DNA from: a virus
Length of the DNA: 36,475 bases
Reading direction: 5' to 3' (one strand)
Virus record (IMG/VR): IMGVR_UViG_3300025070_000106
Span: 1-36,475 of that record
Shown one piece after another: positions 1-5,717 of the stretch; the first letter of the stretch is position 1; each line of letters begins with the position of its first letter. The notes under the pieces were generated by a model. It was given only the letters and a program-made list of their open reading frames with translations, was not told the DNA's origin and did no database searches. The position numbers and the translations under genes are program-made.

Positions 1-93
1 GTTTGCAGGTACGGTGTACACATTCGTCTTGTTAGTATTACCTAACGCAACTACCTCTGTACGAAACTTAGAACCCGATTGTAATACTGGCAT
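1..93 (-). CDS. Partial gene, probable virion protein (N-terminal 31 codons)
   Basis: An open frame starts at an ATG on the minus strand (CAT at 91-93), inside the last codons of the upstream SET-domain gene, and runs off the window edge. It reads MPVLQSGSKFRTEVVALG and ends ...YTVPAN. The short overlap with the gene before it and the AGTAGAG just upstream of the ATG fit translational coupling in this minus-strand operon. The style (VVALGNTN, YTVPAN) recalls small marine phage structural proteins, but too little is visible to name a family. Confidence 0.55.
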   Translation of the reverse strand, partial: MPVLQSGSKFRTEVVALGNTNKTNVYTVPAN

Positions 94-442
94 CTCTACT
101 TTCCCAATACTGCTTTCCGTAATCGTGCAGTATTTCTTCGCCCTGTTTTATTTCTTTAAGTGCAAAAAATCTAACAAAGCGTTCGTCTTTGTCATCTATT
201 TCCCATTCTGCATTTGGGGGGTCGCCATGATTATACACCATGCCTAAACCTAGTACGACCATAAAGTCCGTGTCGCCTTCATACGCAGACTGAAACATGT
301 AGTTGTGAAGTATACATTCATCAGCTACCTCATCTTCAGAGACAAACAAATAAGGACACAACTCTATTGTATCGTCTTGAGCATAGTCCTTATCTGCGAA
401 AACTCCGTGACCGTGTAAATCTGAATCCTGTATGTAAGGCAT
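68..442 (-). CDS. SET-domain protein, putative lysine methyltransferase
   Basis: This 124-residue protein shows the ordered SET motifs. Residues 10-13 are HGHG in a HGHGVFADKDY context (cofactor-binding GxG strand), residues 70-77 are YNHGDPPN (the NHS-type motif), and residues 101-109 are GEEILHDYG, with Y108 at the usual catalytic tyrosine position. SET enzymes transfer methyl groups from S-adenosylmethionine to lysine side chains. The protein is close to a minimal SET core, with no visible pre- or post-SET zinc cysteines. Its ATG overlaps the stop of the upstream Lys-rich gene (TAATG) and its 3' end overlaps the next gene, so it sits in a coupled operon. The substrate is unknown. The lysine-rich peptide encoded immediately upstream is an obvious candidate, by inference only. 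Confidence 0.8.
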   Translation of the reverse strand: MPYIQDSDLHGHGVFADKDYAQDDTIELCPYLFVSEDEVADECILHNYMFQSAYEGDTDFMVVLGLGMVYNHGDPPNAEWEIDDKDERFVRFFALKEIKQGEEILHDYGKQYWESRDASITIGF

Positions 443-579
443 TACTTCTTCTTTTTAGCCATGCCCCCACGCATCATCTTCTTCTTCTTGGCCATCTTAG
501 CCATACCGCCACCACGCATCTTGGTCATTCCACCGCCACGCATTTTCTTCTTAGCCATTTTAGCTTTACCCATTGCCAT
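442..579 (-). CDS. Small Lys/Met/Gly/Arg repeat protein (KMRGGG motifs)
   Basis: A 45-residue protein built almost only from K, M, G, R and A. It contains three copies of a (K/M)MRGG(G)M unit separated by lysine runs such as AKKKMRGGGM and MAKKKK. It lies between two genes that overlap it by 14 nt upstream and 1 nt downstream (TAATG with the SET gene), which supports real translation. The same kind of motif appears in the protein at 1349-1702 and near the N-terminus of the 748-residue virion protein (MAKGGVVKMREGGF). Peptides like this are, from memory, common in marine phages and have no assigned function. The high positive charge would allow nucleic acid binding, and the lysines could be substrates of the neighbouring SET protein; both are inference. 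Confidence 0.7.
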   Translation of the reverse strand: MAMGKAKMAKKKMRGGGMTKMRGGGMAKMAKKKKMMRGGMAKKKK

Positions 580-1096
580 TGCGCAATCTCCTTCTGTCAA
601 GAACTAAGGCTTCATAAACATCATCTGGAAAGTGTTCGTAGTAATTGGACTTTTCCAGATACAAAGCTGCATCGTCCAGTTTGGATAACAACTGTACAAA
701 GACCATGCAGTAAGATAAGCTGTCATCTGTAACCCCGTCATCGACAAGGAAGTCAAGTCCAGCCTCTGTTGCATCGTAGTTGGGGTGAAACACCATCAGG
801 TGTAAATCAATACCAGCTACGGATGCTAACTCATTGATGCCATCACAGTAACCGTCTAGGTATTCTATGTCTGGCAAATTCTCTTCTGCCCACACTACAA
901 TCTCGTAGTCATGGTCGCTGAATGTACGGACTTGTTCCATAAGTCCATCCAGCCCTGTGTTTATGCTAAAGACCACCTTGTCATCAGCCCATGCCTTTCT
1001 GGCATAGGGGCAGGGCGGTAGACCATTCAGTTTCGCATTAGGTACTTCTAAGAAATCATTGGACCACTTGCGAATGTCCTGTTCAATCTTATGCAC
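566..1096 (-). CDS. Conserved hypothetical protein, weak DUF1415-like motifs
   Basis: An acidic protein of about 176 residues. Two stretches resemble the bacterial DUF1415 family: LNGLPPCPYARKAW near the N-terminus (family LNLCPFA-type motif) and MVFHPNYDATEAG in the middle (family FHPDY motif). No function is established for that family. I chose GTG at 1096 because it gives an 8-nt overlap with the preceding HNH-like gene and has GGA 6 nt upstream. A TTG at 1132 with AGG upstream would add 12 residues and overlap more. The C-terminus overlaps the start of the Lys-rich peptide gene. The family link is by eye and uncertain. Confidence 0.6.
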   Translation of the reverse strand: MHKIEQDIRKWSNDFLEVPNAKLNGLPPCPYARKAWADDKVVFSINTGLDGLMEQVRTFSDHDYEIVVWAEENLPDIEYLDGYCDGINELASVAGIDLHLMVFHPNYDATEAGLDFLVDDGVTDDSLSYCMVFVQLLSKLDDAALYLEKSNYYEHFPDDVYEALVLDRRRLRNGNG

Positions 1097-1349
1097 GTCT
1101 ATTCCGTTTACCTGCAGTCTTAGTTCTAGCAAAAGACCTATTCTGTGATGGCCGTTGCAGTGTTAGATTACCCCGCCTATTGTCACGAGGGTTCCCATTC
1201 TTGTGCGCTATATCCTTACCAGCAGTATTTACTCCAGCCTTCTTAACAGTTCTACGTGCTTGATTACGTGCAGCACGATTAACCTTCTGCTGTGGCTTGC
1301 TTTGGTAATTAGCGTATTCTTTTTTATAATTGCGGGGGCGGGGTGCCAT
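1089..1349 (-). CDS. Small basic HNH-like protein
   Basis: 86 residues, very rich in Arg, Lys and Asn. The segment KDIAHKNGNPRDNRRGNL (residues 45-62), followed by SQNRSFARTKTAGKR, resembles the core of small phage HNH proteins, where the usual pattern is D-H-x-D/N-G-N-P-x-D-N-R-x-x-N-L. Here the first acidic residue before the His is Ala (IAH48-49 instead of DH), so nuclease activity is uncertain. Similar basic proteins with an RNYKKEY start occur in marine T7-like phages, often near packaging or structural genes. Its ATG overlaps the stop of the upstream gene (TAATG). Confidence 0.6.
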   Translation of the reverse strand: MAPRPRNYKKEYANYQSKPQQKVNRAARNQARRTVKKAGVNTAGKDIAHKNGNPRDNRRGNLTLQRPSQNRSFARTKTAGKRNRRA

Positions 1350-1702
1350 TACTTACCTGTAATTTTATTGTAGGCTTGCATGCCCTTTGGCCCACTAGCT
1401 TTCAATGCTTTAAGGCCGGGGTTCTCAGTTACGCTACCACCAGCAGCATACATGTGCATTTTACCATTAGCCATACCACCGCGCATCATCTGTGCTTTCT
1501 TTGCCATGCCACCACGGGCCTTACTTTGTGGCTTTTTAGTTGCTTGCTTTTTAGTTTCAGAATCTGTAGATTCAAAACCACCAGTACGGTCACGTTCAGT
1601 AACTTCACTGTAGGCTTCCAAAATCTTGTTAGCTTTTTTAATTTCCGCTTTACTATAGTCATCGGGATTTCTAGTAATCTTGTATGCTTCTGCTGGGGTC
1701 AT
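1349..1702 (-). CDS. Hypothetical protein with KMRGGM-type motif
   Basis: 117 residues. The N-terminal half is charged and probably helical (SKAEIKKANKILEAYSEV). The middle is Lys/Gln-rich. The C-terminal third carries ARGGMAKKAQMMRGGMANGK followed by an Ala/Gly stretch and GPKGMQAYNKITGK. The RGGM repeat links it to the 45-residue peptide at 442-579 in the same operon. No family recognised. Start is the ATG at 1702; the stop shares bases with the next ATG. Confidence 0.65.
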   Translation of the reverse strand: MTPAEAYKITRNPDDYSKAEIKKANKILEAYSEVTERDRTGGFESTDSETKKQATKKPQSKARGGMAKKAQMMRGGMANGKMHMYAAGGSVTENPGLKALKASGPKGMQAYNKITGK

Positions 1703-1713
1703 TGTTTATTCCT

Positions 1714-2007
1714 CTACCATTTAACTTTATGAGACCAGTACTTCGCTGACAGCTTCGTGGTCGGTTTGCCTTGCGCATCATGCCGTGCATAGTACGACTT
1801 CTTACGTGCTTTGTCCTTTGCACTCTTGGGATTCTTACCTGCCCCTGATACGCCCTGCTGTCCAAAACGTATAAACTTGTATTTACCACCTTCCGATGCC
1901 ATCACACAGTGAGACTTCGTTGGATGCTTGGGTGTCCTCTTAGGCTTGTTCACGCCCTTGAGACCCTCTTCCTTCATCTTGTTCTTGACTCTCTCTGGAA
2001 TACTCAC
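1714..2007 (-). CDS. Conserved basic protein of unknown function (KHPTKSH...KYWSHKVKW)
   Basis: About 97 basic residues. It carries a recognisable pattern seen in a widespread small domain of unknown function (probably DUF6321 or DUF5872; I am not sure of the number): NKPKRTPKHPTKSHCVMA, KFIRFGQQGV, then KSYYARH and a C-terminal AKYWSHKVKW. I chose the GTG at 2007 because it overlaps the upstream stop as GTGA, the classic coupled arrangement. An upstream ATG at 2046 would overlap the secreted-protein gene by 43 nt. No enzymatic motif is visible. Confidence 0.7.
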   Translation of the reverse strand: MSIPERVKNKMKEEGLKGVNKPKRTPKHPTKSHCVMASEGGKYKFIRFGQQGVSGAGKNPKSAKDKARKKSYYARHDAQGKPTTKLSAKYWSHKVKW

Positions 2008-2216
2008 AGGGAAATACCTTTTTGTTTGATAGACTGCTCTACGCACTTGTACTGATACGTATGTGGCACAGGGAATGCCATACGCATCTGTGCTACCATC
2101 TCATGCGCCCTCATAACGCATTGACCCTCAGTCTCATACGGACCACGAATATCTTCTGCTTCAATGCATCTATCCGGTGCAGCCATAACACAAGCCAATA
2201 CTAATGCTGTAAACAT
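2004..2216 (-). CDS. Small exported cysteine-containing protein
   Basis: 70 residues beginning with a hydrophobic stretch (MFTALVLACVMAA) that looks like a signal peptide, followed by a short mature part with three cysteines (DRCIEAED, EGQCVMRA, YKCVEQS). Export and one disulfide are plausible. Small secreted proteins of this shape are common in marine phage accessory operons and have no known role; a link to lysis or host-surface modification is only a guess. The ATG follows the upstream stop directly (TAAATG), and its stop overlaps the next GTG. Confidence 0.65.
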   Translation of the reverse strand: MFTALVLACVMAAPDRCIEAEDIRGPYETEGQCVMRAHEMVAQMRMAFPVPHTYQYKCVEQSIKQKGISL

Positions 2217-2426
2217 TTATTTGTCCTCTGACCAGCCTTCAGCCCTCATGGCATCTTCTACGTGTTTCAATGTGAATGAACGCCCATAGTGTGCCTCAAC
2301 TGCAGTACGCACGTAGAAGACATCGCTGTGAGGGATATGGAGACGGTCTAGTGTATTTGTACGGATAGCATTGTAGAATGCATCAAGTACATTGTCTGTG
2401 TATAGTTTTACGGATTTCTTTGCCAT
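2217..2426 (-). CDS. Hypothetical protein, first gene of the leftward operon
   Basis: 69 residues, MAKKSVKLYTDNVLDAF... ending AMRAEGWSEDK. It looks like a small helical protein and may resemble a winged or DNA-binding fold in the segment VRTAVEAHYGRSFTLKHVEDAM, but I recognise no family. The start is the ATG at 2426; a TTG two codons upstream is less likely. It is the gene closest to the leftward consensus promoter at 2588-2616, so it is probably first in its transcript. About 150 nt of leader with TAAGTG repeats precede it. Confidence 0.65.
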   Translation of the reverse strand: MAKKSVKLYTDNVLDAFYNAIRTNTLDRLHIPHSDVFYVRTAVEAHYGRSFTLKHVEDAMRAEGWSEDK

Positions 2427-2456
2427 TGTCAAGCACTTTCTTAAATTTTACGGATA

Positions 2457-2568
2457 TATCACTTATGTGTACAGTTAAGTGTATTAACAAAAAAACTTTA
2501 AATCATTTAAGTGTTGTAGCTAAGTGTTTTTATAGATTTAACTAAGGACAGTTAAGTGTATCACTTAT
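2457..2568. repeat. Iteron-like TAAGTG repeat cluster
   Basis: Six copies of TAAGTG occur in 112 bp. Four are on the plus strand (TTAAGTGT at 2475, 2507 and 2552; CTAAGTGT at 2520). Two are inverted, inside TATCACTTAT at 2457-2466 and 2559-2568. The 14-mer ACAGTTAAGTGTAT is repeated exactly at 2471-2484 and 2548-2561, 77 bp apart. One further copy (CAGTTAAGTGT, 4070-4080) lies in the loop of a strong hairpin. They could be sites for a replication initiator or a transcription regulator; they lie downstream of the leftward promoter start. Confidence 0.65.
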
Positions 2569-2587
2569 ATGATTCTAGTTATACTTA

Positions 2588-2616
2588 ATTATATCAGAAT
2601 CTGTCAAGCCTGTCAA
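2588..2616 (-). promoter_or_regulatory. Perfect-consensus sigma70-type promoter, leftward
   Basis: On the minus strand the sequence reads TTGACA (2616-2611), a 17-bp spacer, then TATAAT (2593-2588). Both boxes match the bacterial consensus at all positions and the spacing is ideal. Transcription would start near 2580 and run into the leftward operon beginning at 2426. This is the best promoter I see in the window. The TAAGTG repeats sit just downstream and may act as operators. Confidence 0.75.
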
Positions 2617-3230
2617 TACACATTCTTTATCTGGCACCATAGTTTTTTAGTTTATGGGTCCAGTTACATATAGTTGCCTATTTTTTAAGCAGATTGCACA
2701 TTACTTATGCACATGAGATTGTCTGTTGCCTTTGTGGTTAACACTTCATTTTACTGATCTGTGTGTTTCTACATACACATATACGTATACCCCGGCCATG
2801 GCCCCTGCCCGCCCGTGCATGTGCAACCAGTAAGGCCCGATATAGCGCAATTCTGCCAGAAATAAGGTGATTCACATTGCATGCCTTTGTTTTTGCAGCA
2901 TTTTTTATGAAATGGTAACAGATCACCTATCTATTGACGTTCAAATGTGTGGCAAAAATACAATGTTGTGATATTTCTGCAACAAATCAAAAGACGATGC
3001 ACAAAAATACAGGAACAAACACAGAACAAACAAACGATACTTTATATATATAAAAGAAAAATACCCTATCCCCTTGAAAACATTACATATTCAAAAAAAG
3101 TGCAATCAATCTGCATTTTTATTTGTCAATGAAATCAATGGGTTAATCAGTAAGTCATTGAAAACATTAACAATCTTTTTTGTTGTGTTTCAAATCCGTT
3201 TCCTGTCTAATCAAATCATCGAAGGACAAC

Positions 3231-4171
3231 CCGACCAGCCAACAGGCTCAACAGTGGCCCTAAGATAAACGCTAGATAACCCTTGACTGCTAAGGCGACA
3301 TAGGGCTAGGCTTACCAGACTAGAAGAACCCAAGCCTGTCAGGCTTAGCGCGTGCCTTTAGGGGATAACACGTTACCCGGTCGGTGGAAATCCAAGGGGC
3401 TAGGCAGAGAGCATGTAGGCGCAGCGCAGTGAGGGTTCAAACTAGGCCAACCGATAGGCCAATAGAATTCGGTGTAGCTTGCAAGGCTAGGGTTTGCCCA
3501 TATAGCAAGCGAAGATAAAAAAACCCTTGACTAACGAATTAGACTAGACTAGAGTAAAAGAACAGTCGGGAAGGCGAATTGATCCGACTATAAAGTGGCC
3601 AAGACGAAAGACGGTTTAGGTGAGCAGACGCAACAGCAAGCCTCAATTAGACAACATAGGTTAACCGTCTATAAAGAAACGAACTCTCACTGTGACGTGG
3701 ACAGGGCGTAGGCTACCAGAGTCTGTCAAGGCTAGGAAACTACCTTGAAACAGCACCGGCTACCAAGGCGGCAGGTGTATGACAAGACAAGACCAAGCGT
3801 AAATCTCTGGGGTGGTCAATGTGAAAAGGGCGTAAAAGAGCAACAATGCACAAGGCATGGCTGGTATATCTTGACCTTGTGCAACCTAGCATCGGGGGCA
3901 TGTTAGGTTTCTAAATATACCAACTCAATCGACATTCTATGTTTAGCTGATACCCTAGCAACCCTTGGGTTTGCCGTTGACGCAACACATGTAAAAACTG
4001 ACGATAGCAAGTCAGGTGAAAATTGAGATATGACAAGATACCGGCGACGATGCGCTAGTCCTTTGTGGGCAGTTAAGTGTTGTCGCCGGTAAATCTCTTG
4101 ACAGGTATGATTAGGGGGTGTAATGTCACACCCATAACCAGTCAGGTGGTGAGGAAAGTAAGCCACTTGAC
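3231..4171 (+). ncRNA. Candidate large structured non-coding RNA
   Basis: Complementary segments can be paired by hand almost without a break over 940 nt. Examples: 3231-3236/3379-3384 enclosing 3257-3262/3301-3306, 3332-3337/3341-3346 and 3350-3354/3369-3373; 3477-3482/3505-3510 with a nested GGG/CCC; 3564-3570/3583-3589; 3609-3616/3663-3670 (8 bp); 3726-3731/3743-3748; 3847-3855/3875-3883 (9 bp); 3884-3892/3900-3908; 3924-3929/4022-4027 enclosing 3998-4002/4011-4015; 4040-4048/4082-4090 (9 bp perfect); 4116-4121/4128-4133; 4141-4149/4163-4171 (9 bp with one G-U). Length and position near a phage tRNA recall the giant ornate RNAs GOLLD and ROOL, but I cannot confirm any family. Strand is inferred from the rightward genes that follow. 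A long 5' leader is the alternative. Confidence 0.6.
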
Positions 4172-4198
4172 ACCCTAACCAACCACGAGGTGATTATT
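4116..4198 (+). promoter_or_regulatory. Leader hairpins and RBS of first rightward gene
   Basis: Two hairpins (GGGTGT/ACACCC at 4116-4133 and GTCAGGTGG/CCACTTGAC at 4141-4171) are followed by CCCTAACC, a short A/C-rich stretch, and a GAGGTGATTATT ribosome site directly before ATG 4199. The next leader, before 4667, has the same order of parts: hairpin, CCCCTAACC, A/C-rich stretch, GGGTGATTACT, ATG. The repeat suggests a shared post-transcriptional control element. Confidence 0.45.
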
Positions 4199-4597
4199 AT
4201 GTCTAAGCAAGCTATCAATGTAAATGTTAATGTTGGCTATTGGTTCCAAGGTTCTGGCCTGACTGGTCAGAATTTGTCTGAACATAACGAGAATAAGTTT
4301 CAGCGGGTGGCTACCAAGTACAAGCGCAAGACTGGCAACAAGTTGTCCAAGATGCGTTGTTACCGTGCCAGCAGGGTGGGTGCGCGTAAACTCAAGGATG
4401 AGTTTGGCACACGTATTCTGTCCAATTCCATCACAACATTCGAGATGCTTTTGACGGGTATCGACAAGACGTTGGATCGCAAGAACCACAATGTCGATCT
4501 TGGTGAGTTCAATGTTGCTGACATTGCCGATCTGGCATGTGCGCCAACAGGTGCATCAGCACATAAGACTGACCGCAAGCGCGTCATTATGTTTTGA
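4199..4597 (+). CDS. Hypothetical protein, first gene of the rightward early operon
   Basis: 132 residues, basic in the first half (ATKYKRKTGNKLSKMRCYRASRVGARKL) and more acidic near the end. I do not recognise a family. The start is ATG 4199, with GAGGTG 7 nt upstream; an in-frame GTG at 4190 overlaps that ribosome site and is unlikely. Being first after the control region, it would be among the earliest genes expressed, where phages often place host-takeover proteins. Confidence 0.65.
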   Translation: MSKQAINVNVNVGYWFQGSGLTGQNLSEHNENKFQRVATKYKRKTGNKLSKMRCYRASRVGARKLKDEFGTRILSNSITTFEMLLTGIDKTLDRKNHNVDLGEFNVADIADLACAPTGASAHKTDRKRVIMF

Positions 4598-4603
4598 CTT
4601 CGT

Positions 4604-4639
4604 GGGGGTAATGCTCTATCCGTAGGGCATTGCTCCCCC
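4604..4639 (+). promoter_or_regulatory. Strong intergenic hairpin
   Basis: GGGGG (4604-4608) pairs with CCCCC (4635-4639), and AATGCTC (4610-4616) with GGGCATT (4625-4631), giving 12 bp with a small internal loop. No T-run follows, so a processing or attenuation element is more likely than a simple terminator. Confidence 0.5.
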
Positions 4640-4666
4640 TAACCATACCAACCAAGGGTGATTACT

Positions 4667-4858
4667 ATGGATAAGATGGAATTTTTGGGACTAATGTTTA
4701 TGCTGACCGTTGCTCCGATTGCTAGTGTGTTCTCTGCAATTATGATTGCACAGACGGGTGGCTATTGGGTGTGGATTGTGGCACTCCTTGGTGCTACAGC
4801 TTCATTCATGGGTGGCTGGATTGTCCTTGCCATTGAGTTTATTAGATCAGAGGTGTAA
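4667..4858 (+). CDS. Small membrane protein with two transmembrane segments
   Basis: 63 residues. Two hydrophobic helices are evident: about residues 6-27 (LGLMFMLTVAPIASVFSAIM) and 34-57 (VWIVALLGATASFMGGWIVL), with charged ends. No family recognised. The start is ATG 4667 behind GGGTG; an in-frame GTG at 4658 overlaps the ribosome site. A role at the host inner membrane, such as superinfection exclusion, is possible but unsupported. Confidence 0.65.
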   Translation: MDKMEFLGLMFMLTVAPIASVFSAIMIAQTGGYWVWIVALLGATASFMGGWIVLAIEFIRSEV

Positions 4859-4859
4859 T

Positions 4860-5459
4860 ATGTACGCGACAGACAACAAAAAGATTGCTAGGTTTGCACT
4901 CAAGAACCCCGACAATCTTGTTCGCATGGCTACCTTTGTATTGACAACGATACAGGCAAGTCTACACTCCACCCACAATCAGATGCTAGACATTGACGTG
5001 AATGGCGCGTCTAGCAAGTACCTATGGGGCAACAAACGTGATGGCTATCTGTACCTACAGGAACACAAGGAGGTGTTGTTTGCTGCCATGAAAGCGGCTG
5101 TCAAGGCTAATGATGTGGTAGGTGCTATTGATGTGCTGACCAACGTGCCTAATCTAGGCATTGTCAAGGCGGCATTTGTGGCACAGATGCTAGGTTTCAA
5201 TGTGGCCTGTATTGATAGCCATAATTGCGACAGACTAGGATTGTCACGGTCTGCACTCAAGTTTTCCAAGGGTATCAAGCATGACTTGAAACTCAAGAAG
5301 ATTGCAGACTATGTGCAATTGACTATTGACACAGGTGGATCACAATACTGGTGGGACACATGGTGTGCCTATGTGGCAGGTAATCGTGCAAACAAAGCAC
5401 TTGACACGGCCCAAAAAGTAAGCAAGTATCATGTCACTGCTATCATGCAGATGGCATAA
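4860..5459 (+). CDS. Helix-hairpin-helix protein, DNA glycosylase-like
   Basis: 199 residues. Residues 93-112 (LTNVPNLGIVKAAFVAQMLG) look like the helix-hairpin-helix of the endonuclease III/MutY superfamily, and they are followed by CIDSHN (117-122). That is where those enzymes have the catalytic Asp in a VDTH-type motif (D119 here). No iron-sulfur cysteine cluster is visible at the C-terminus. A repair or base-excision role is inferred from these motifs alone. The start is ATG 4860, with GAGGTG upstream; the frame stays open upstream only as overlap with the previous gene. Confidence 0.6.
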   Translation: MYATDNKKIARFALKNPDNLVRMATFVLTTIQASLHSTHNQMLDIDVNGASSKYLWGNKRDGYLYLQEHKEVLFAAMKAAVKANDVVGAIDVLTNVPNLGIVKAAFVAQMLGFNVACIDSHNCDRLGLSRSALKFSKGIKHDLKLKKIADYVQLTIDTGGSQYWWDTWCAYVAGNRANKALDTAQKVSKYHVTAIMQMA

Positions 5460-5477
5460 CACAAGTGAGGTGACAAT

Positions 5478-5717
5478 ATGACTGACAGAGAGATGAATAT
5501 GTACGGATGCACCGTTGCTGAAATCAAAGAAGCTATGAAGGACAGCCATAAACCATTCATGGGTGGCGAGGAAATGCTGGCAATGTCATGGCTGTCTGAT
5601 GCACAAGAATTGATAGCAATGGGTGCCAGTGACAGAGCGAGACAGAATATCAACCGCGCTAAGTATATATTGTCTGAACGTATCCGCATCATTGATGCAC
5701 TTAGACAAACAGGTTAA
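5478..5717 (+). CDS. Hypothetical protein
   Basis: 79 residues, MTDREMNMYGCTV..., probably all helical (MSWLSDAQELIAM, RARQNINRAKYILSERIRII). Preceded by GAGGTG 5-6 nt before the ATG. No family recognised. It is the last gene before the structured region carrying the tRNA. Confidence 0.65.
   Translation: MTDREMNMYGCTVAEIKEAMKDSHKPFMGGEEMLAMSWLSDAQELIAMGASDRARQNINRAKYILSERIRIIDALRQTG

Larger units (their letters stand above)
2427..4198. other. Gene-free divergent control region
   Basis: This 1.77-kb stretch separates the leftward genes from the rightward early genes and contains no convincing coding frame. From left to right it holds TAAGTG repeats (2457-2568), a leftward consensus promoter (2588-2616), a hairpin at 2631-2663 (CTGG/CCAG plus CCATA/TATGG), two perfect palindromes in a compositionally odd patch (TATACGTATA 2780-2789, GGCCATGGCC 2794-2803), AT-rich DNA around 2940-3200 with the palindrome TTTATATATATAAA (3041-3054) and a 12-bp direct repeat TTGAAAACATTA (3074-3085, 3158-3169), then the highly structured part from 3231 to 4171. 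Repeats plus AT-rich DNA between divergent operons would suit a replication origin, by inference. Confidence 0.7.

Noticed and set aside
566-1132. Extended TTG start for the DUF1415-like gene
   Set aside because: Possible, but needs a 44-nt overlap with the upstream gene; GTG 1096 is preferred and the alternative is noted.
2738-2926. 62-codon minus-strand frame in the control region
   Set aside because: No ribosome site, odd composition (Arg/His/Cys mix) and position inside palindromes; looks like chance.
2947-3268. Two overlapping plus-strand frames of 61 and 64 codons
   Set aside because: Low-complexity AT-driven translation (KKIQEQTQNKQTILYIYK style), no ribosome site.
3527-3555. Promoter TTGACT-17-TAGAGT inside the structured region
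   Set aside because: Good spacing but weak -10, and the sequence is part of a repeated CCCTTGACT motif that may be structural.
4098-4124. Promoter TTGACA...TGTAAT before the first early gene
   Set aside because: Spacer is only 15 bp and the -10 box overlaps a hairpin stem; not listed as a feature although it might work weakly.
3903-4166. 87-codon minus-strand frame
   Set aside because: Lies across the strongest hairpins, no ribosome site, no protein-like pattern; structure explains the region better.
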